Shown here one piece after another: positions 45,340-53,823 of a stretch of 64,000 nucleotides of DNA. Below the pieces are notes generated by a model. That model was not told the origin of the DNA. It ran no database searches and was given only the letters and a program-made list of their open reading frames with translations. Positions within the stretch are counted from its first letter, which is position 1. The number at the start of each line of letters is the position of its first letter. The stretch is from Pseudomonas koreensis. Its GTDB lineage: Bacteria; Pseudomonadota; Gammaproteobacteria; Pseudomonadales; Pseudomonadaceae. A program made the position numbers and the translations under genes. The stretch is taken from contig NZ_JAOEJU010000024.1 of assembly GCF_025447595.1 (NCBI RefSeq), positions 24,707 to 88,706 on the forward strand, given 5' to 3'.

Positions 45340-45376
45340 GGCAAAGAACTCTGGCAGGCAAAAAACCAAGGCGCCC

Positions 45377-45418
45377 ATGGTCTACGCAAACGGGCCGCCG
45401 GACAACCCGTTAGACCAT
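45377..45418. promoter_or_regulatory. interrupted palindrome between divergent transporters
   Basis: ATGGTCTA (45377-45384) pairs with TAGACCAT (45411-45418), and inside it AACGGG (45389-45394) pairs with CCCGTT (45406-45411). The half-site TGGTCTA resembles operators of GntR/VanR-like regulators, but no such regulator is encoded nearby. It lies 38 bases upstream of the MFS gene start. Confidence 0.4.
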
Positions 45419-45538
45419 AGTCTGATTCGGCAAAACACGGTCACAAAAATCCGCCGGTTGATTTACTGTTGGCACCTGTCCAGACGGGCCGGCCAAGCCC
45501 CGAAGACCACAATAAACATAAAAATCCGAGGTACTCCC

Positions 45539-46957
45539 GTGGCCGTTGATATCGAAGATAGCCGCTCTGCGCGCTTTGCCTTGCGCTGTTCAAGTTTCGC
45601 CGAACGCTGGTTTCCCGACTCCTGGGTATTTGCCGCGCTGGCGGTGATCATCGTCGCGCTGGCGACCCTGGCCATGGGCGCCAAACCCACCGACGCCGCC
45701 ATGGCCTTCGGTGACGGATTCTGGAGCCTGATCCCGTTCACCATGCAGATGGCCTTCGTGGTGATCGGCGGGTATGTCGTGGCCAGTTCGCCGCCCGCCG
45801 TAAAGCTGATCGATCGCCTGGCGCGGATCCCGAAAAACGGTCGCTCGGCCGTGGCCTGGGTCGCGCTGATCTCGATGATCGCGTCCTTGCTCAACTGGGG
45901 CCTGTCGCTGGTGTTCGGCGGTCTGTTGGTGCGCGCCCTCGCCCGCCGCACCGATCTGAAAATGGACTACCGCGCCGCCGGTGCCGCCGCCTACCTTGGC
46001 CTCGGCGCCGTGTGGGCATTGGGCCTGTCGTCGTCCGCCGCGCAGTTGCAGGCCAACCCGGCCAGCCTGCCGCCGTCGATTCTGTCGATCACCGGGGTGA
46101 TTCCGTTCACCCAGACGATTTTCCTCTGGCAGTCGGGAGTCATGCTGCTGGCGCTGATCGTGATTTCGATCATCATCGCCTACGCCACCGCGCCCGGCCC
46201 GAACTCGGCGCGTGATGCCAAGGCCTGCGGCATCGACCCGGCCTTCAACCTGCCGCCGCTGCAACCGCGCACCCGTCCCGGCGAATGGCTGGAGCACAGC
46301 CCGCTACTGATCATCCTGCTGGTGCTGCTGGCGGCCGGATGGCTGTTCCACGAGTTTTCGACCAAACCTGCGATCACCGCGATTTCCGGGCTCAACACCT
46401 ATAACTTCCTGTTCATCATGCTCGGCGCGTTGCTGCACTGGCGCCCGCGCAGCTTCCTTGATGCGGTGTCGCGCGCCGTGCCGACCACCACCGGAGTGCT
46501 GATCCAGTTCCCGCTGTATGGCTCGATTGCCGCACTGATGACCACGGTCAAAGGCACTGACGCTCAGACCTTGGCTCATCACATCTCGACGTTCTTCGTC
46601 AGCATCGCTTCCCACGATACCTATGCGCTGCTGATGGGCGTGTACTCGGCGATTCTCGGTTTCTTCATTCCGTCCGGTGGCGGCAAGTGGATCATCGAGG
46701 CGCCATACGTGATGCAGGTAGCCAACGATCTCAACTATCACCTCGGTTGGGCGGTACAGATCTACAACGCCGCCGAAGCCCTGCCGAACCTGATCAACCC
46801 GTTCTACATGCTGCCGCTGCTGGGCGTGCTTGGGCTGAAGGCGCGGGATCTTATCGGTTTCTCGTTCGTGCAATTGCTGGTGCACACGCCGCTGGTGCTG
46901 GTGTTGCTGTGGGCGCTGGGGACGACGCTGTCGTATCTGCCGCCCGTCATGCCTTAA
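45539..46957 (+). CDS. short-chain fatty acid permease (AtoE family)
   Basis: 472 residues from a GTG (VAVDIEDSRSARFALRCSSFAERWFPDSWVF) with GAGG eight bases upstream; the continuous frame upstream of it shows no family similarity. The AtoE pattern includes FGDGFWSLIPFTMQMAFVVIGGYVVA, LNWGLSLVFGGLLVRALARR, GLGAVWALGLSSSAAQL and FFIPSGGGKWIIEAPYVM. It is an inner-membrane carrier for short-chain fatty acids such as acetoacetate or butyrate. A 24-base GC palindrome follows the stop. Confidence 0.9.
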   Translation: MAVDIEDSRSARFALRCSSFAERWFPDSWVFAALAVIIVALATLAMGAKPTDAAMAFGDGFWSLIPFTMQMAFVVIGGYVVASSPPAVKLIDRLARIPKNGRSAVAWVALISMIASLLNWGLSLVFGGLLVRALARRTDLKMDYRAAGAAAYLGLGAVWALGLSSSAAQLQANPASLPPSILSITGVIPFTQTIFLWQSGVMLLALIVISIIIAYATAPGPNSARDAKACGIDPAFNLPPLQPRTRPGEWLEHSPLLIILLVLLAAGWLFHEFSTKPAITAISGLNTYNFLFIMLGALLHWRPRSFLDAVSRAVPTTTGVLIQFPLYGSIAALMTTVKGTDAQTLAHHISTFFVSIASHDTYALLMGVYSAILGFFIPSGGGKWIIEAPYVMQVANDLNYHLGWAVQIYNAAEALPNLINPFYMLPLLGVLGLKARDLIGFSFVQLLVHTPLVLVLLWALGTTLSYLPPVMP

Positions 46958-46967
46958 ACGATGACCA

Positions 46968-46991
46968 CAGGGCGCCGGCTCCGGCGCCCTG
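46968..46991 (+). terminator. GC-rich hairpin after the AtoE-type gene
   Basis: CAGGGCGCCG-GCTC-CGGCGCCCTG is a perfect stem followed only by a weak pyrimidine run (TCTTTCCC). Termination is likely but not certain. Confidence 0.6.
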
Positions 46992-47168
46992 TCTTTCCCT
47001 CCGATCCCTTCGACAAAAAGCGACCCGAACGATCTCTCCTGCGGTTGCCTGTCGCAAATAATGGCTCAGAGCCATCATCTTTCTTTACCGCGCCACTGCC
47101 TCGGTAATATTCTTGCGCGCCCAATATCTGTTTCATTTTTTGTCTGAGCGCAAAGGGAGTTCGTTGCA

Positions 47169-48866
47169 ATGATTGTCGGGATTGACCTGGGAACCACCAA
47201 CAGCCTTGTTGCCGTATGGCGCGGCGATGCCACTGAGTTGGTGCCCAACGCCCTGGGACAGTTCCTGACACCGAGCGTGGTGGGCCTGGACGATCAGGGC
47301 CGGATTCTGGTCGGACAAGCTGCCCGTGAACGCCTGCATACCCACCCGCGCCTGACTGCGTCGCTGTTCAAGCGTCATATGGGCAGTGCAACGGAGGTCT
47401 GGCTCGGGGATAAGAAATTCCGTCCTGAAGAGCTGTCGGCGCTGGTGCTCAAGAGCCTGAAAGAAGACGTCGAGCGCACCTACGGCCAGACCGTCACGGA
47501 AGCCGTGATCAGTGTTCCGGCCTATTTCAGCGACGCCCAGCGCAAGGCCACGCGCATCGCCGGTGAGCTGGCGGGCCTGAAAGTCGAAAAGCTGATCAAC
47601 GAACCCACCGCCGCCGCACTCGCCTACGGCCTGCACCAACGGGACAAGGAAACTTCGTTCCTGGTGTTCGACCTGGGCGGCGGTACGTTCGACGTGTCGA
47701 TTCTCGAACTCTTCGAAGGCGTCATGGAAGTGCGCGCCAGCGCCGGTGACAACTTCCTCGGCGGTGAGGATTTCGACAACGTGCTGCTCGAGCACTTTAT
47801 CGATCAGCATCGCAACGTGTCGGACTTCCCCGAGCGTTCCACAATCCTCCAGCCACTGCGCCGCGAAGCCGAGCGTGTACGCCGCGCACTGGGGCAGGAA
47901 GCCAGCGCCGAATTCAGATTGCAGGTCGGCGAAAAGCAATGGACCCAGACCATCACCCAGGCGCAGATGGCGACGCTGTACATGCCGCTGCTCGAACGTC
48001 TGCGCGCACCGATCGAACGGGCCCTGCGTGACGCACGCATCCGCGTCAGCGACCTCGACGAAATCCTGCTGGTCGGCGGCACCACCCGCATGCCGCTGGT
48101 GCGCAAACTGGCTGCCGGACTGTTCGGCCGCTTCCCGTCGATCAGCCTCGATCCGGATCAGGTCGTAGCTCAGGGCGCCGCGATTCAGGCAGCCCTCAAG
48201 GCCCGTTCGGCCGCGCTGGAAGAAGTGGTGCTCACCGATGTCTGCTCCTACACGCTGGGGATCGAGACTTCCACTCAGGTCGGTCGTCAGTATGAAAGCG
48301 GTCACTACCTGCCGATCATCGAACGCAACAGCATCGTCCCGGTCAGCCGGGTGAAAACCGTGCAGACGCTTCACGACAATCAGGAACAGGTCGTCGTGAA
48401 AATCTTTCAGGGCGAAAGCCGCCTGGTCAAAGACAACGTGGCGCTCGGCCAACTGGACATCAAGGTGCCCAAGCGCAAGGCCGGCGAAGTCGAGCTGGAT
48501 GTGCGCTTCACCTATGACAACAACGGTTTGCTGGAAGCCCAGGTCAGCATTCCCCTGACCGGTCAGCAGCATTCGCTGGTCATCGAGAACACCCCCGGCG
48601 TGCTGACGCCCGAGGAGATCCAGCAGCGTCTGCAAGCCCTGGCGCAACTGAAGATCCATCCGCGCGAGCAACAAGTGAACACCCTGCTCAGTGCCCGCCT
48701 GGAACGTCTGTATCAGGAAAGCCTGGGCGACCTGCGCGACCAGATCGGCTACTGGGCCAAGCAATTCCAGCAGGCGCTGGATTCCCAGGACGAGCGGCAG
48801 ATCCGTGAAACCCGTACCGAACTGAGCAAGCAGTTGAGTGCCCTCGATCGCAGCCCCTGGCAGTAA
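47169..48866 (+). CDS. hscC: Hsp70-family chaperone HscC
   Basis: 565 residues, shorter than DnaK (about 638). The nucleotide-binding domain is complete: GIDLGTTNSLVAVW at the N-terminus, VFDLGGGTFDVSI near 176, and LLVGGTTRMPLVRKL near 305. The substrate domain is truncated at the lid end (from about residue 370), as in E. coli HscC. HscC works with dedicated J-proteins (DjlB/DjlC), not with DnaJ. Here the next gene, 11 bases downstream, encodes a J-domain membrane protein. Its client is unknown. It ends in KQLSALDRSPWQ, without an EEVD-like tail. Confidence 0.93.
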   Translation: MIVGIDLGTTNSLVAVWRGDATELVPNALGQFLTPSVVGLDDQGRILVGQAARERLHTHPRLTASLFKRHMGSATEVWLGDKKFRPEELSALVLKSLKEDVERTYGQTVTEAVISVPAYFSDAQRKATRIAGELAGLKVEKLINEPTAAALAYGLHQRDKETSFLVFDLGGGTFDVSILELFEGVMEVRASAGDNFLGGEDFDNVLLEHFIDQHRNVSDFPERSTILQPLRREAERVRRALGQEASAEFRLQVGEKQWTQTITQAQMATLYMPLLERLRAPIERALRDARIRVSDLDEILLVGGTTRMPLVRKLAAGLFGRFPSISLDPDQVVAQGAAIQAALKARSAALEEVVLTDVCSYTLGIETSTQVGRQYESGHYLPIIERNSIVPVSRVKTVQTLHDNQEQVVVKIFQGESRLVKDNVALGQLDIKVPKRKAGEVELDVRFTYDNNGLLEAQVSIPLTGQQHSLVIENTPGVLTPEEIQQRLQALAQLKIHPREQQVNTLLSARLERLYQESLGDLRDQIGYWAKQFQQALDSQDERQIRETRTELSKQLSALDRSPWQ

Positions 48867-48877
48867 GGAAGCACGAC

Positions 48878-50584
48878 ATGGAATGCTGGTCCGTCCTGCA
48901 ACTGCCCGAAGACGCCGGGCTGCGTGATATCAAGCGCAGCTATGCGCGTCTGTTGAAAGTCTTCCGGCCCGATGAAGATGCCGAAGGCTTCCAGCGCCTG
49001 CGCGAAGCCTATGAGCACGCATTGTTGATCGCCCAGTGGCGCCTTGAGAATGAAGAAGTTCAGGAAAACACTGAGCGCTTGGTAGCCAATTCAGGTCTCG
49101 GGCTCACGGCTGTCGAAATGCCTCAGCAAGCCGCGCCTTCGCCACGCGAAATCGACCCGTGGGACATCGCACTTCTGAGGAGCGAGTCTCTGAAGCAGGC
49201 GATACCAGAGCCAATGCCGGCCAGCTTGTCCATCGCGTCCCTGCATGCAGATGCGCCGGAACAGACCACCGATCCCGCCAGCGAAGCCGCGGAGCGTCTG
49301 CTTGAAGGTCTCTCGGATGCGAACCTGAGCGAGCGTTGGGAGCTAGCCCGTCAGCAGAACGCCATGGCGGCATTCGAAAAACAGCTACTGCAACGGTGCT
49401 TCGACCAGCCCGCCCTCCGCCCATCAATAGCCAGTTGGGCTGTGCAACATCTTGGCTGGCTGGGCCCCTGGCAGGAGCTCGCCATGAGCGACTGGCAAAG
49501 AGGCGTTCTGGCCATCGATCTGCTAACGGTTTACCGGCAATCGCTGGAGGTCCTGCTTGAGGCACAGAGCGAGCGTGAATTCCTGGCGTTGCTCAAGAGC
49601 TATACAGCGCTGCCCTGGCTTCAGGTTTTCGATCATCGGGAAGAATGGCAACAGGCCATCCTGCGATTGATGCAAGACACGCAATGGAGCGTACCGCTGT
49701 TCGACCGTGTGTCCCAGGTGTTCGGCTGGGACGACACCAAGGGCATTCATCCGCAACCGGACTGGCTCTGGCAGGCGGTAATGGAGCGCTGCAACCAGGA
49801 AAGCCTCTACGACAACCTGTGCGCCCGCGCCGAAGATCAGCGCAACGGTTCGCCCGACGCTCTGGCCGCGCGCATGCTGATCAGCCCGATGAAGCCGCAA
49901 CAACAGAAAGACATGACCGACCGGTTCATTCCGGCTGACTGGCAGGCCTGCCAGCAACTGTCCGAAACCCTCAAGTGGCGCTTCCCCGATTTGCTCGCCC
50001 GCTTGCCGTACGCAGACGTTTTCTACTGGCGACGTTTTCTGCCGCGCTACGTTGCCAGCGAGACGTCGTTGCGGACATGGGCCGCGATTGCGTTGGCGCT
50101 GTGGTTGTTCTATCTCCCCACCGAGCACAAAACCACGGAGATGAGCATCATCATCCCGCTGGCGTTTGCCTGCGTCCCGACATGGTTTTTCCGTAATACC
50201 TTGAGTTGGTGGGTGCCCCTCAGCGCCGAGCTGATCGTTCAAGACCTCTGGCTGACCGAAAGCCTGATACCGCGCCGCTGGAACCCCGACACTCGCTGGC
50301 TGGTAATCCGCCACGGTGTCCCGCAAGCCGTCATGATTGCGCTGTTCTCGGTCCTGCTCGGCGGTTTGGGGGCTTTCACTTACATCGGCACGATCCTGAT
50401 CGGACTGTGCCACAAACGGCGTATCGGTACGCTCGACCCGGAACTGAGTGACCGTCGCCCTTGGCTGACCGCGCTGCACTGGGCGCATTTCAGCCCGTTG
50501 CAAGTGCTGTTTCTGGTGTTCATGACCGGGGTGATTCTCGCCAGTCAGCTTGGTTATTCGCTGAAACACCTGTTCCCCGGCTAG
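48878..50584 (+). CDS. J-domain membrane protein, HscC partner (DjlC-like)
   Basis: 568 residues. The N-terminal J-like domain (about 1-50) reads CWSVLQLPEDAGLRDIKRSYARLLKVFRPDEDAEGFQRLREAYEHAL. The loop is RPD in place of the canonical HPD. A long hydrophilic middle region follows, then about five membrane segments from residue 400 on (LRTWAAIALALWLFYLP, MSIIIPLAFACVPTWFF, AVMIALFSVLLGGLGAFTYIGTILIGL, VLFLVFMTGVILASQLGY). The topology, with J domain first and membrane anchor last, matches the HscC partners. It should place HscC at the inner membrane. Confidence 0.88.
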   Translation: MECWSVLQLPEDAGLRDIKRSYARLLKVFRPDEDAEGFQRLREAYEHALLIAQWRLENEEVQENTERLVANSGLGLTAVEMPQQAAPSPREIDPWDIALLRSESLKQAIPEPMPASLSIASLHADAPEQTTDPASEAAERLLEGLSDANLSERWELARQQNAMAAFEKQLLQRCFDQPALRPSIASWAVQHLGWLGPWQELAMSDWQRGVLAIDLLTVYRQSLEVLLEAQSEREFLALLKSYTALPWLQVFDHREEWQQAILRLMQDTQWSVPLFDRVSQVFGWDDTKGIHPQPDWLWQAVMERCNQESLYDNLCARAEDQRNGSPDALAARMLISPMKPQQQKDMTDRFIPADWQACQQLSETLKWRFPDLLARLPYADVFYWRRFLPRYVASETSLRTWAAIALALWLFYLPTEHKTTEMSIIIPLAFACVPTWFFRNTLSWWVPLSAELIVQDLWLTESLIPRRWNPDTRWLVIRHGVPQAVMIALFSVLLGGLGAFTYIGTILIGLCHKRRIGTLDPELSDRRPWLTALHWAHFSPLQVLFLVFMTGVILASQLGYSLKHLFPG

Positions 50585-50646
50585 GCTTGATGCGGGCCGG
50601 ATTGCCCTTCCACCAAGGTTTTACCCTCGCTGAAAAGGATCTGAGC

Positions 50647-51819
50647 ATGTTGAAACTTGCAGGCCTCACCCTCGCGGCGCTCACGCTGAGCGCCGCGGCC
50701 CACGCCGATGTCGACCTGAAACTGGGCAGCACCGAGCGCGTCACCCGTCTCTTCGCCTACCCCAACAATTGCAGCGTGATCTGCTTTCGCAACTGGACAC
50801 TGGAGCAGACCGTCGCCCATTACCTGAGCCAGAGCGTGCAGCGCGACGGTTACACCGACGCCAAAGTGCTGGTAAAAAACGACAACGATCAGCTCTACGC
50901 CGAAATCAGCGGCGTACCGAAGGGCTACGACAAGCCGCTGACCGCGCTGCTGGACGCTGGTGACCTGGCCTACAACGGCGCGAGCAAACTCAACGCCGAC
51001 GGCAAGTGGGCGTACAGCTGGTATCTGTTCCTGCCACTGGGGATGGCCCTGGAAAACCGCAAAAGTGTCGAGCTGCTGCACTTCCCGCCGGATTACTCGC
51101 TGACCCAGGCCCAGGATTACCTGCGCTCCAACACCACCGATCGCTGGGCCGCGCTGCTGACCGACAATGGCATCCCCGCCGACCAGACGCCGGCCTACCA
51201 GACCATCATCGACATCGCCCCGATCGCCGCGCCCGCCAGCGCCGGCAAGGATCTGGAAGGCGTGTACGACTACTTCAAGGATTACCAGACCACGATGGTC
51301 AAGCAGGTCAGCCAGAACGCCAGCGGCGCCGTGCTGCCGATGGTTGCCTTCGGTGCGCCGGTGCGTAACTGGATCAAGCAGCAATACGGTGCGACCGTGA
51401 ATGTACTGGGCCTGGCCACCATCAGCCCGAGCGCGGGCGTGAACGTGCCGGTGCTGGGCTCCAACCATCCTAGCTACATCTGGTACGCCGCCGACCCGAG
51501 CAACTACACCGGCGACGATGCCCAGGCCAAGGCCGATGCGGCCGGTCTGAAAGTAATGGGACAAGACCTGAGCGCCGCCTGCTGGCAGGCCGGAATGGGC
51601 AGCAAACCGGGCACGGACCCGAAAGCATTGCTCAACAGCTGCACCCAGACCTGGCAAGTGACGCAGAAAACCAAGACCTGCGAGCTGTTCTACACCACGA
51701 TCCGCAACGAAACCGTGGCACAAGCGAACAAGACCTGCTCGACCGCTCCGGTCAAATCCCAGCTGCAACAACTGAAAAGCCCATTGCCGGACATGGCCGC
51801 GCCCGCTGCCCATCTCTGA
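50647..51819 (+). CDS. exported protein of unknown function, HscC operon
   Basis: 390 residues with a signal peptide (MLKLAGLTLAALTLSAAAHADVD, cleavage near 21); an AAGGA site precedes the ATG. Seven or so cysteines are spread through the mature protein (NNCSVICFRNW, AACWQAG, LNSCTQTW, KTCELF, NKTCST), suggesting several disulphides. No known enzyme motif is recognised. It begins 62 bases after the J-protein stop in the same direction, so it is likely part of the hscC operon. It may be a secreted factor or a client of that chaperone system. Confidence 0.82.
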   Translation: MLKLAGLTLAALTLSAAAHADVDLKLGSTERVTRLFAYPNNCSVICFRNWTLEQTVAHYLSQSVQRDGYTDAKVLVKNDNDQLYAEISGVPKGYDKPLTALLDAGDLAYNGASKLNADGKWAYSWYLFLPLGMALENRKSVELLHFPPDYSLTQAQDYLRSNTTDRWAALLTDNGIPADQTPAYQTIIDIAPIAAPASAGKDLEGVYDYFKDYQTTMVKQVSQNASGAVLPMVAFGAPVRNWIKQQYGATVNVLGLATISPSAGVNVPVLGSNHPSYIWYAADPSNYTGDDAQAKADAAGLKVMGQDLSAACWQAGMGSKPGTDPKALLNSCTQTWQVTQKTKTCELFYTTIRNETVAQANKTCSTAPVKSQLQQLKSPLPDMAAPAAHL

Positions 51820-51835
51820 ACGGACATGCGATGTT

Positions 51836-51861
51836 CCCGCGTCAGCCTTGGCTGACGCGGG
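51836..51861 (+). terminator. hairpin after the exported-protein gene
   Basis: CCCGCGTCAGCC and GGCTGACGCGGG form a 12-base perfect inverted repeat with a two-base gap, 17 bases after the stop. There is no T-run, so it is a weak terminator or a mRNA-stabilising hairpin. Confidence 0.55.
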
Positions 51862-52001
51862 AAAGCGGCTATTTCGCCTGTCAGATCTGACAGTAGACCG
51901 CTAGTGTGATTTACGGGATCTTGGATCCAATCAATCGTGTTGCAGGACTGACAGGACGTCAGCCGAGGGATGTCGCGACACCGAATCCAACAGGGATCGT
52001 T

Positions 52002-52529
52002 ATGAACACTTACGCACTACCGGGTAAAGCGGCACGCGATACCGAGGGCATTTATCCTTTTGCCGGACTCCCTGTGCGCCTGGGATTTCCGTCAAAACAG
52101 GATTTCGAAATTGTTCACGATCCCGAAGGTGCCGCCACCGCTGTCATAGCGTGCCGGGCATTCCTTCGTATCACCCGAATGTGCCGGGTTTCCGGCCAGT
52201 TGCTGCCCTATCGCTGTCGGCAGACCCGGCAACTGCTAGCCGGCATCCATCTTTACGATCCGCGTTTTTGCGGCGCGTTCGAGCATTGTTGCGACCCGAA
52301 CACCTTTCTCGACATGAGCGAGTTATGGGTGTGGGCGCTGCGTGATATTGCCGAAGGTGAACGACTGACCATGGACTACACCGCCACCGAAGACAAACTG
52401 CTGCGGCAATTCGCCTGCGGTTGCGGGTCTTCGCGTTGCCGTGGGTGGATCACCGGTTACGACGAATCACCCAATCTTGAAGGCCAGCGCTATTTGCTGA
52501 GCTGGCGGCGTCGGCAAGGTTTACGCTGA
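52002..52529 (+). CDS. SET-domain protein lysine methyltransferase
   Basis: 175 residues from MNTYALPGKAARD, with CAGGGA upstream; an in-frame ATG at 51906 is possible but its extension is not domain-like. The SET signature is EHCCDPNTFLDMSELWVWALRDIAEGERLTMDYTATEDKL (the usual N-H-S-C-D-P-N appears as E-H-C-C-D-P-N; the DY is intact). It is followed by a post-SET zinc motif CGCGSSRCRGWI. Such proteins transfer methyl groups to lysines; bacterial targets are mostly unknown. It is single and converges on the carbonic anhydrase. Confidence 0.85.
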   Translation: MNTYALPGKAARDTEGIYPFAGLPVRLGFPSKQDFEIVHDPEGAATAVIACRAFLRITRMCRVSGQLLPYRCRQTRQLLAGIHLYDPRFCGAFEHCCDPNTFLDMSELWVWALRDIAEGERLTMDYTATEDKLLRQFACGCGSSRCRGWITGYDESPNLEGQRYLLSWRRRQGLR

Positions 52530-52537
52530 ATGACCGA

Positions 52538-53182
52538 TCAAGGCGCGCCGACCGGACGCAAACGGTATTGCGGCGGCAGTTGCTCGAACCCGCTGATCGT
52601 GGTGTTCAGGCTCTTCCAGCGACCATCCTTGATGCCGTAGATGCAGCCGTGGATCGACAGGCTCTGCCCGCGATGCCAGGCGTTCTGGATGATGCTGGTG
52701 TGGGCGACGTTGGCCACTTGCTGGATCACGTTGAGCTCGCACAGACGGTCGACCTGTTCTTCTTCGGTCGGCAGCTTGGCCAGTTCTTCGCGTTTTTCGT
52801 AGTAGAGGTCGCGGATCGAACGCAGCCAGCCGTCGATCAGGCCGAACTGGCGATCCTGCATCGACGCCCGCACACCGCCGCAGCCGTAGTGCCCGGTCAC
52901 CAGGATGTGTTTGACCTTGAGCACGTCCACTGCGTACTGGATCACCGACAGACAATTCAGGTCGGTGTGCAGCACCACGTTGGCGACGTTGCGGTGAACG
53001 AACAGATCGCCCGGCAGCATGCCGACGATTTCGTTGGCCGGCACCCGTGCGTCGGAGCAGCCGATCCACAGATATTCAGGCGTCTGCTGTCGGGCCAGCT
53101 TGGCGAAGAAATCCGGGTCTTCCTTGGTGATCGCGTCAGCCCAACGCTCGTTGTTATCAATCAGGTCTTGTAAGTCATGCAT
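52538..53182 (-). CDS. can: beta-class carbonic anhydrase
   Basis: 214 residues from MHDLQDLIDNNERWADA. Zinc ligands are Cys42, Asp44, His98 and Cys101 in CSDARVP and HYGCGG, the Can/YadF type. DLFVHRNVANVV and the C-terminal LSIHGCIYGIKDGRWKSL are further family blocks. It interconverts CO2 and bicarbonate in the cytoplasm, supplying carboxylases. It diverges from the acidic protein at 53325. Confidence 0.95.
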   Translation of the reverse strand: MHDLQDLIDNNERWADAITKEDPDFFAKLARQQTPEYLWIGCSDARVPANEIVGMLPGDLFVHRNVANVVLHTDLNCLSVIQYAVDVLKVKHILVTGHYGCGGVRASMQDRQFGLIDGWLRSIRDLYYEKREELAKLPTEEEQVDRLCELNVIQQVANVAHTSIIQNAWHRGQSLSIHGCIYGIKDGRWKSLNTTISGFEQLPPQYRLRPVGAP

Positions 53183-53324
53183 GCGGTAAGGCCTCAAGAA
53201 AGATGCGCTGGTATGACAGTCGACCGCCTGTCGGGGTCACGGATCGATTGCAGGTGATTTCGTTGGAATTTCCACCGTGCCCGGTGAGTCCACCCCAGTA
53301 AGGCCCACAGCATGAGGAATTGCC

Positions 53325-53729
53325 ATGACTGATTCACGACGTCCATACGATGCGGTGCAACCTGAGCCCATCGATGATAACGAAGACCGCATGGGTTCGG
53401 TGCATGAGCTGGACTTCGACGACGAACAGCCCAGTGCGAAGATCGGCGACGAACTGCCCGAGCGCGAGCGCGAACAGTTGATGCCCCGTGACCGCGTGCG
53501 CGAAGCCGGTTTCACCGGGGCATCGACCGCCGATCACGAACCCACCGACGATGACCTGAGCCCGGAAACCCTGATCCGTGAAGATGGCGCCCGGGATGCC
53601 CGGGAATTCGGCGGCAACAATCAGGCCGATTGGGATCTGAGCGTGGTCGATGAGGACGACATCGGCGGCGGCAACGGACTGGATGAAGCGGAACTGGCGC
53701 GCCGCGATCCGCTGGATCGCAAGCGCTGA
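53325..53729 (+). CDS. acidic, probably disordered protein
   Basis: 134 residues, extremely rich in Asp, Glu, Arg and Pro (MTDSRRPYDAVQPEPIDD, DDEQPSAKIGDELPERERE, DWDLSVVDEDDIGGG). Almost no hydrophobic core; low complexity. I recognise it as a conserved pseudomonad protein sometimes called serine kinase/phosphatase, for which the sequence gives no support: there is no nucleotide-binding or phosphatase motif. The pattern of regularly spaced acidic clusters would fit an intrinsically disordered protein. Confidence 0.78.
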   Translation: MTDSRRPYDAVQPEPIDDNEDRMGSVHELDFDDEQPSAKIGDELPEREREQLMPRDRVREAGFTGASTADHEPTDDDLSPETLIREDGARDAREFGGNNQADWDLSVVDEDDIGGGNGLDEAELARRDPLDRKR

Positions 53730-53747
53730 CTGACGTCGCCAGACAGA

Positions 53748-53816
53748 CCGCTATCGCCAGCAGGCTGGCTCCCACATTGGAATGCATTTCCCTGTGGGAG
53801 CCAGCCTGCTGGCGAT
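53748..53816. repeat. REP inverted pair, also bidirectional terminator-like
   Basis: TCGCCAGCAGGCTGGCTCCC and its complement with a 28-base spacer; same family as 4944. The right half is followed by TTTTTT, so the structure may end transcription of the acidic-protein gene. It separates that gene from the converging rimI. Confidence 0.88.
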
Positions 53817-53823
53817 TTTTTGA

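Noticed and set aside
47133..48764. A 543-codon minus-strand frame opposite hscC
   Set aside because: Antisense to an Hsp70 gene with all nucleotide-binding motifs; old mirror-frame proteins opposite Hsp70 genes are a known artefact.
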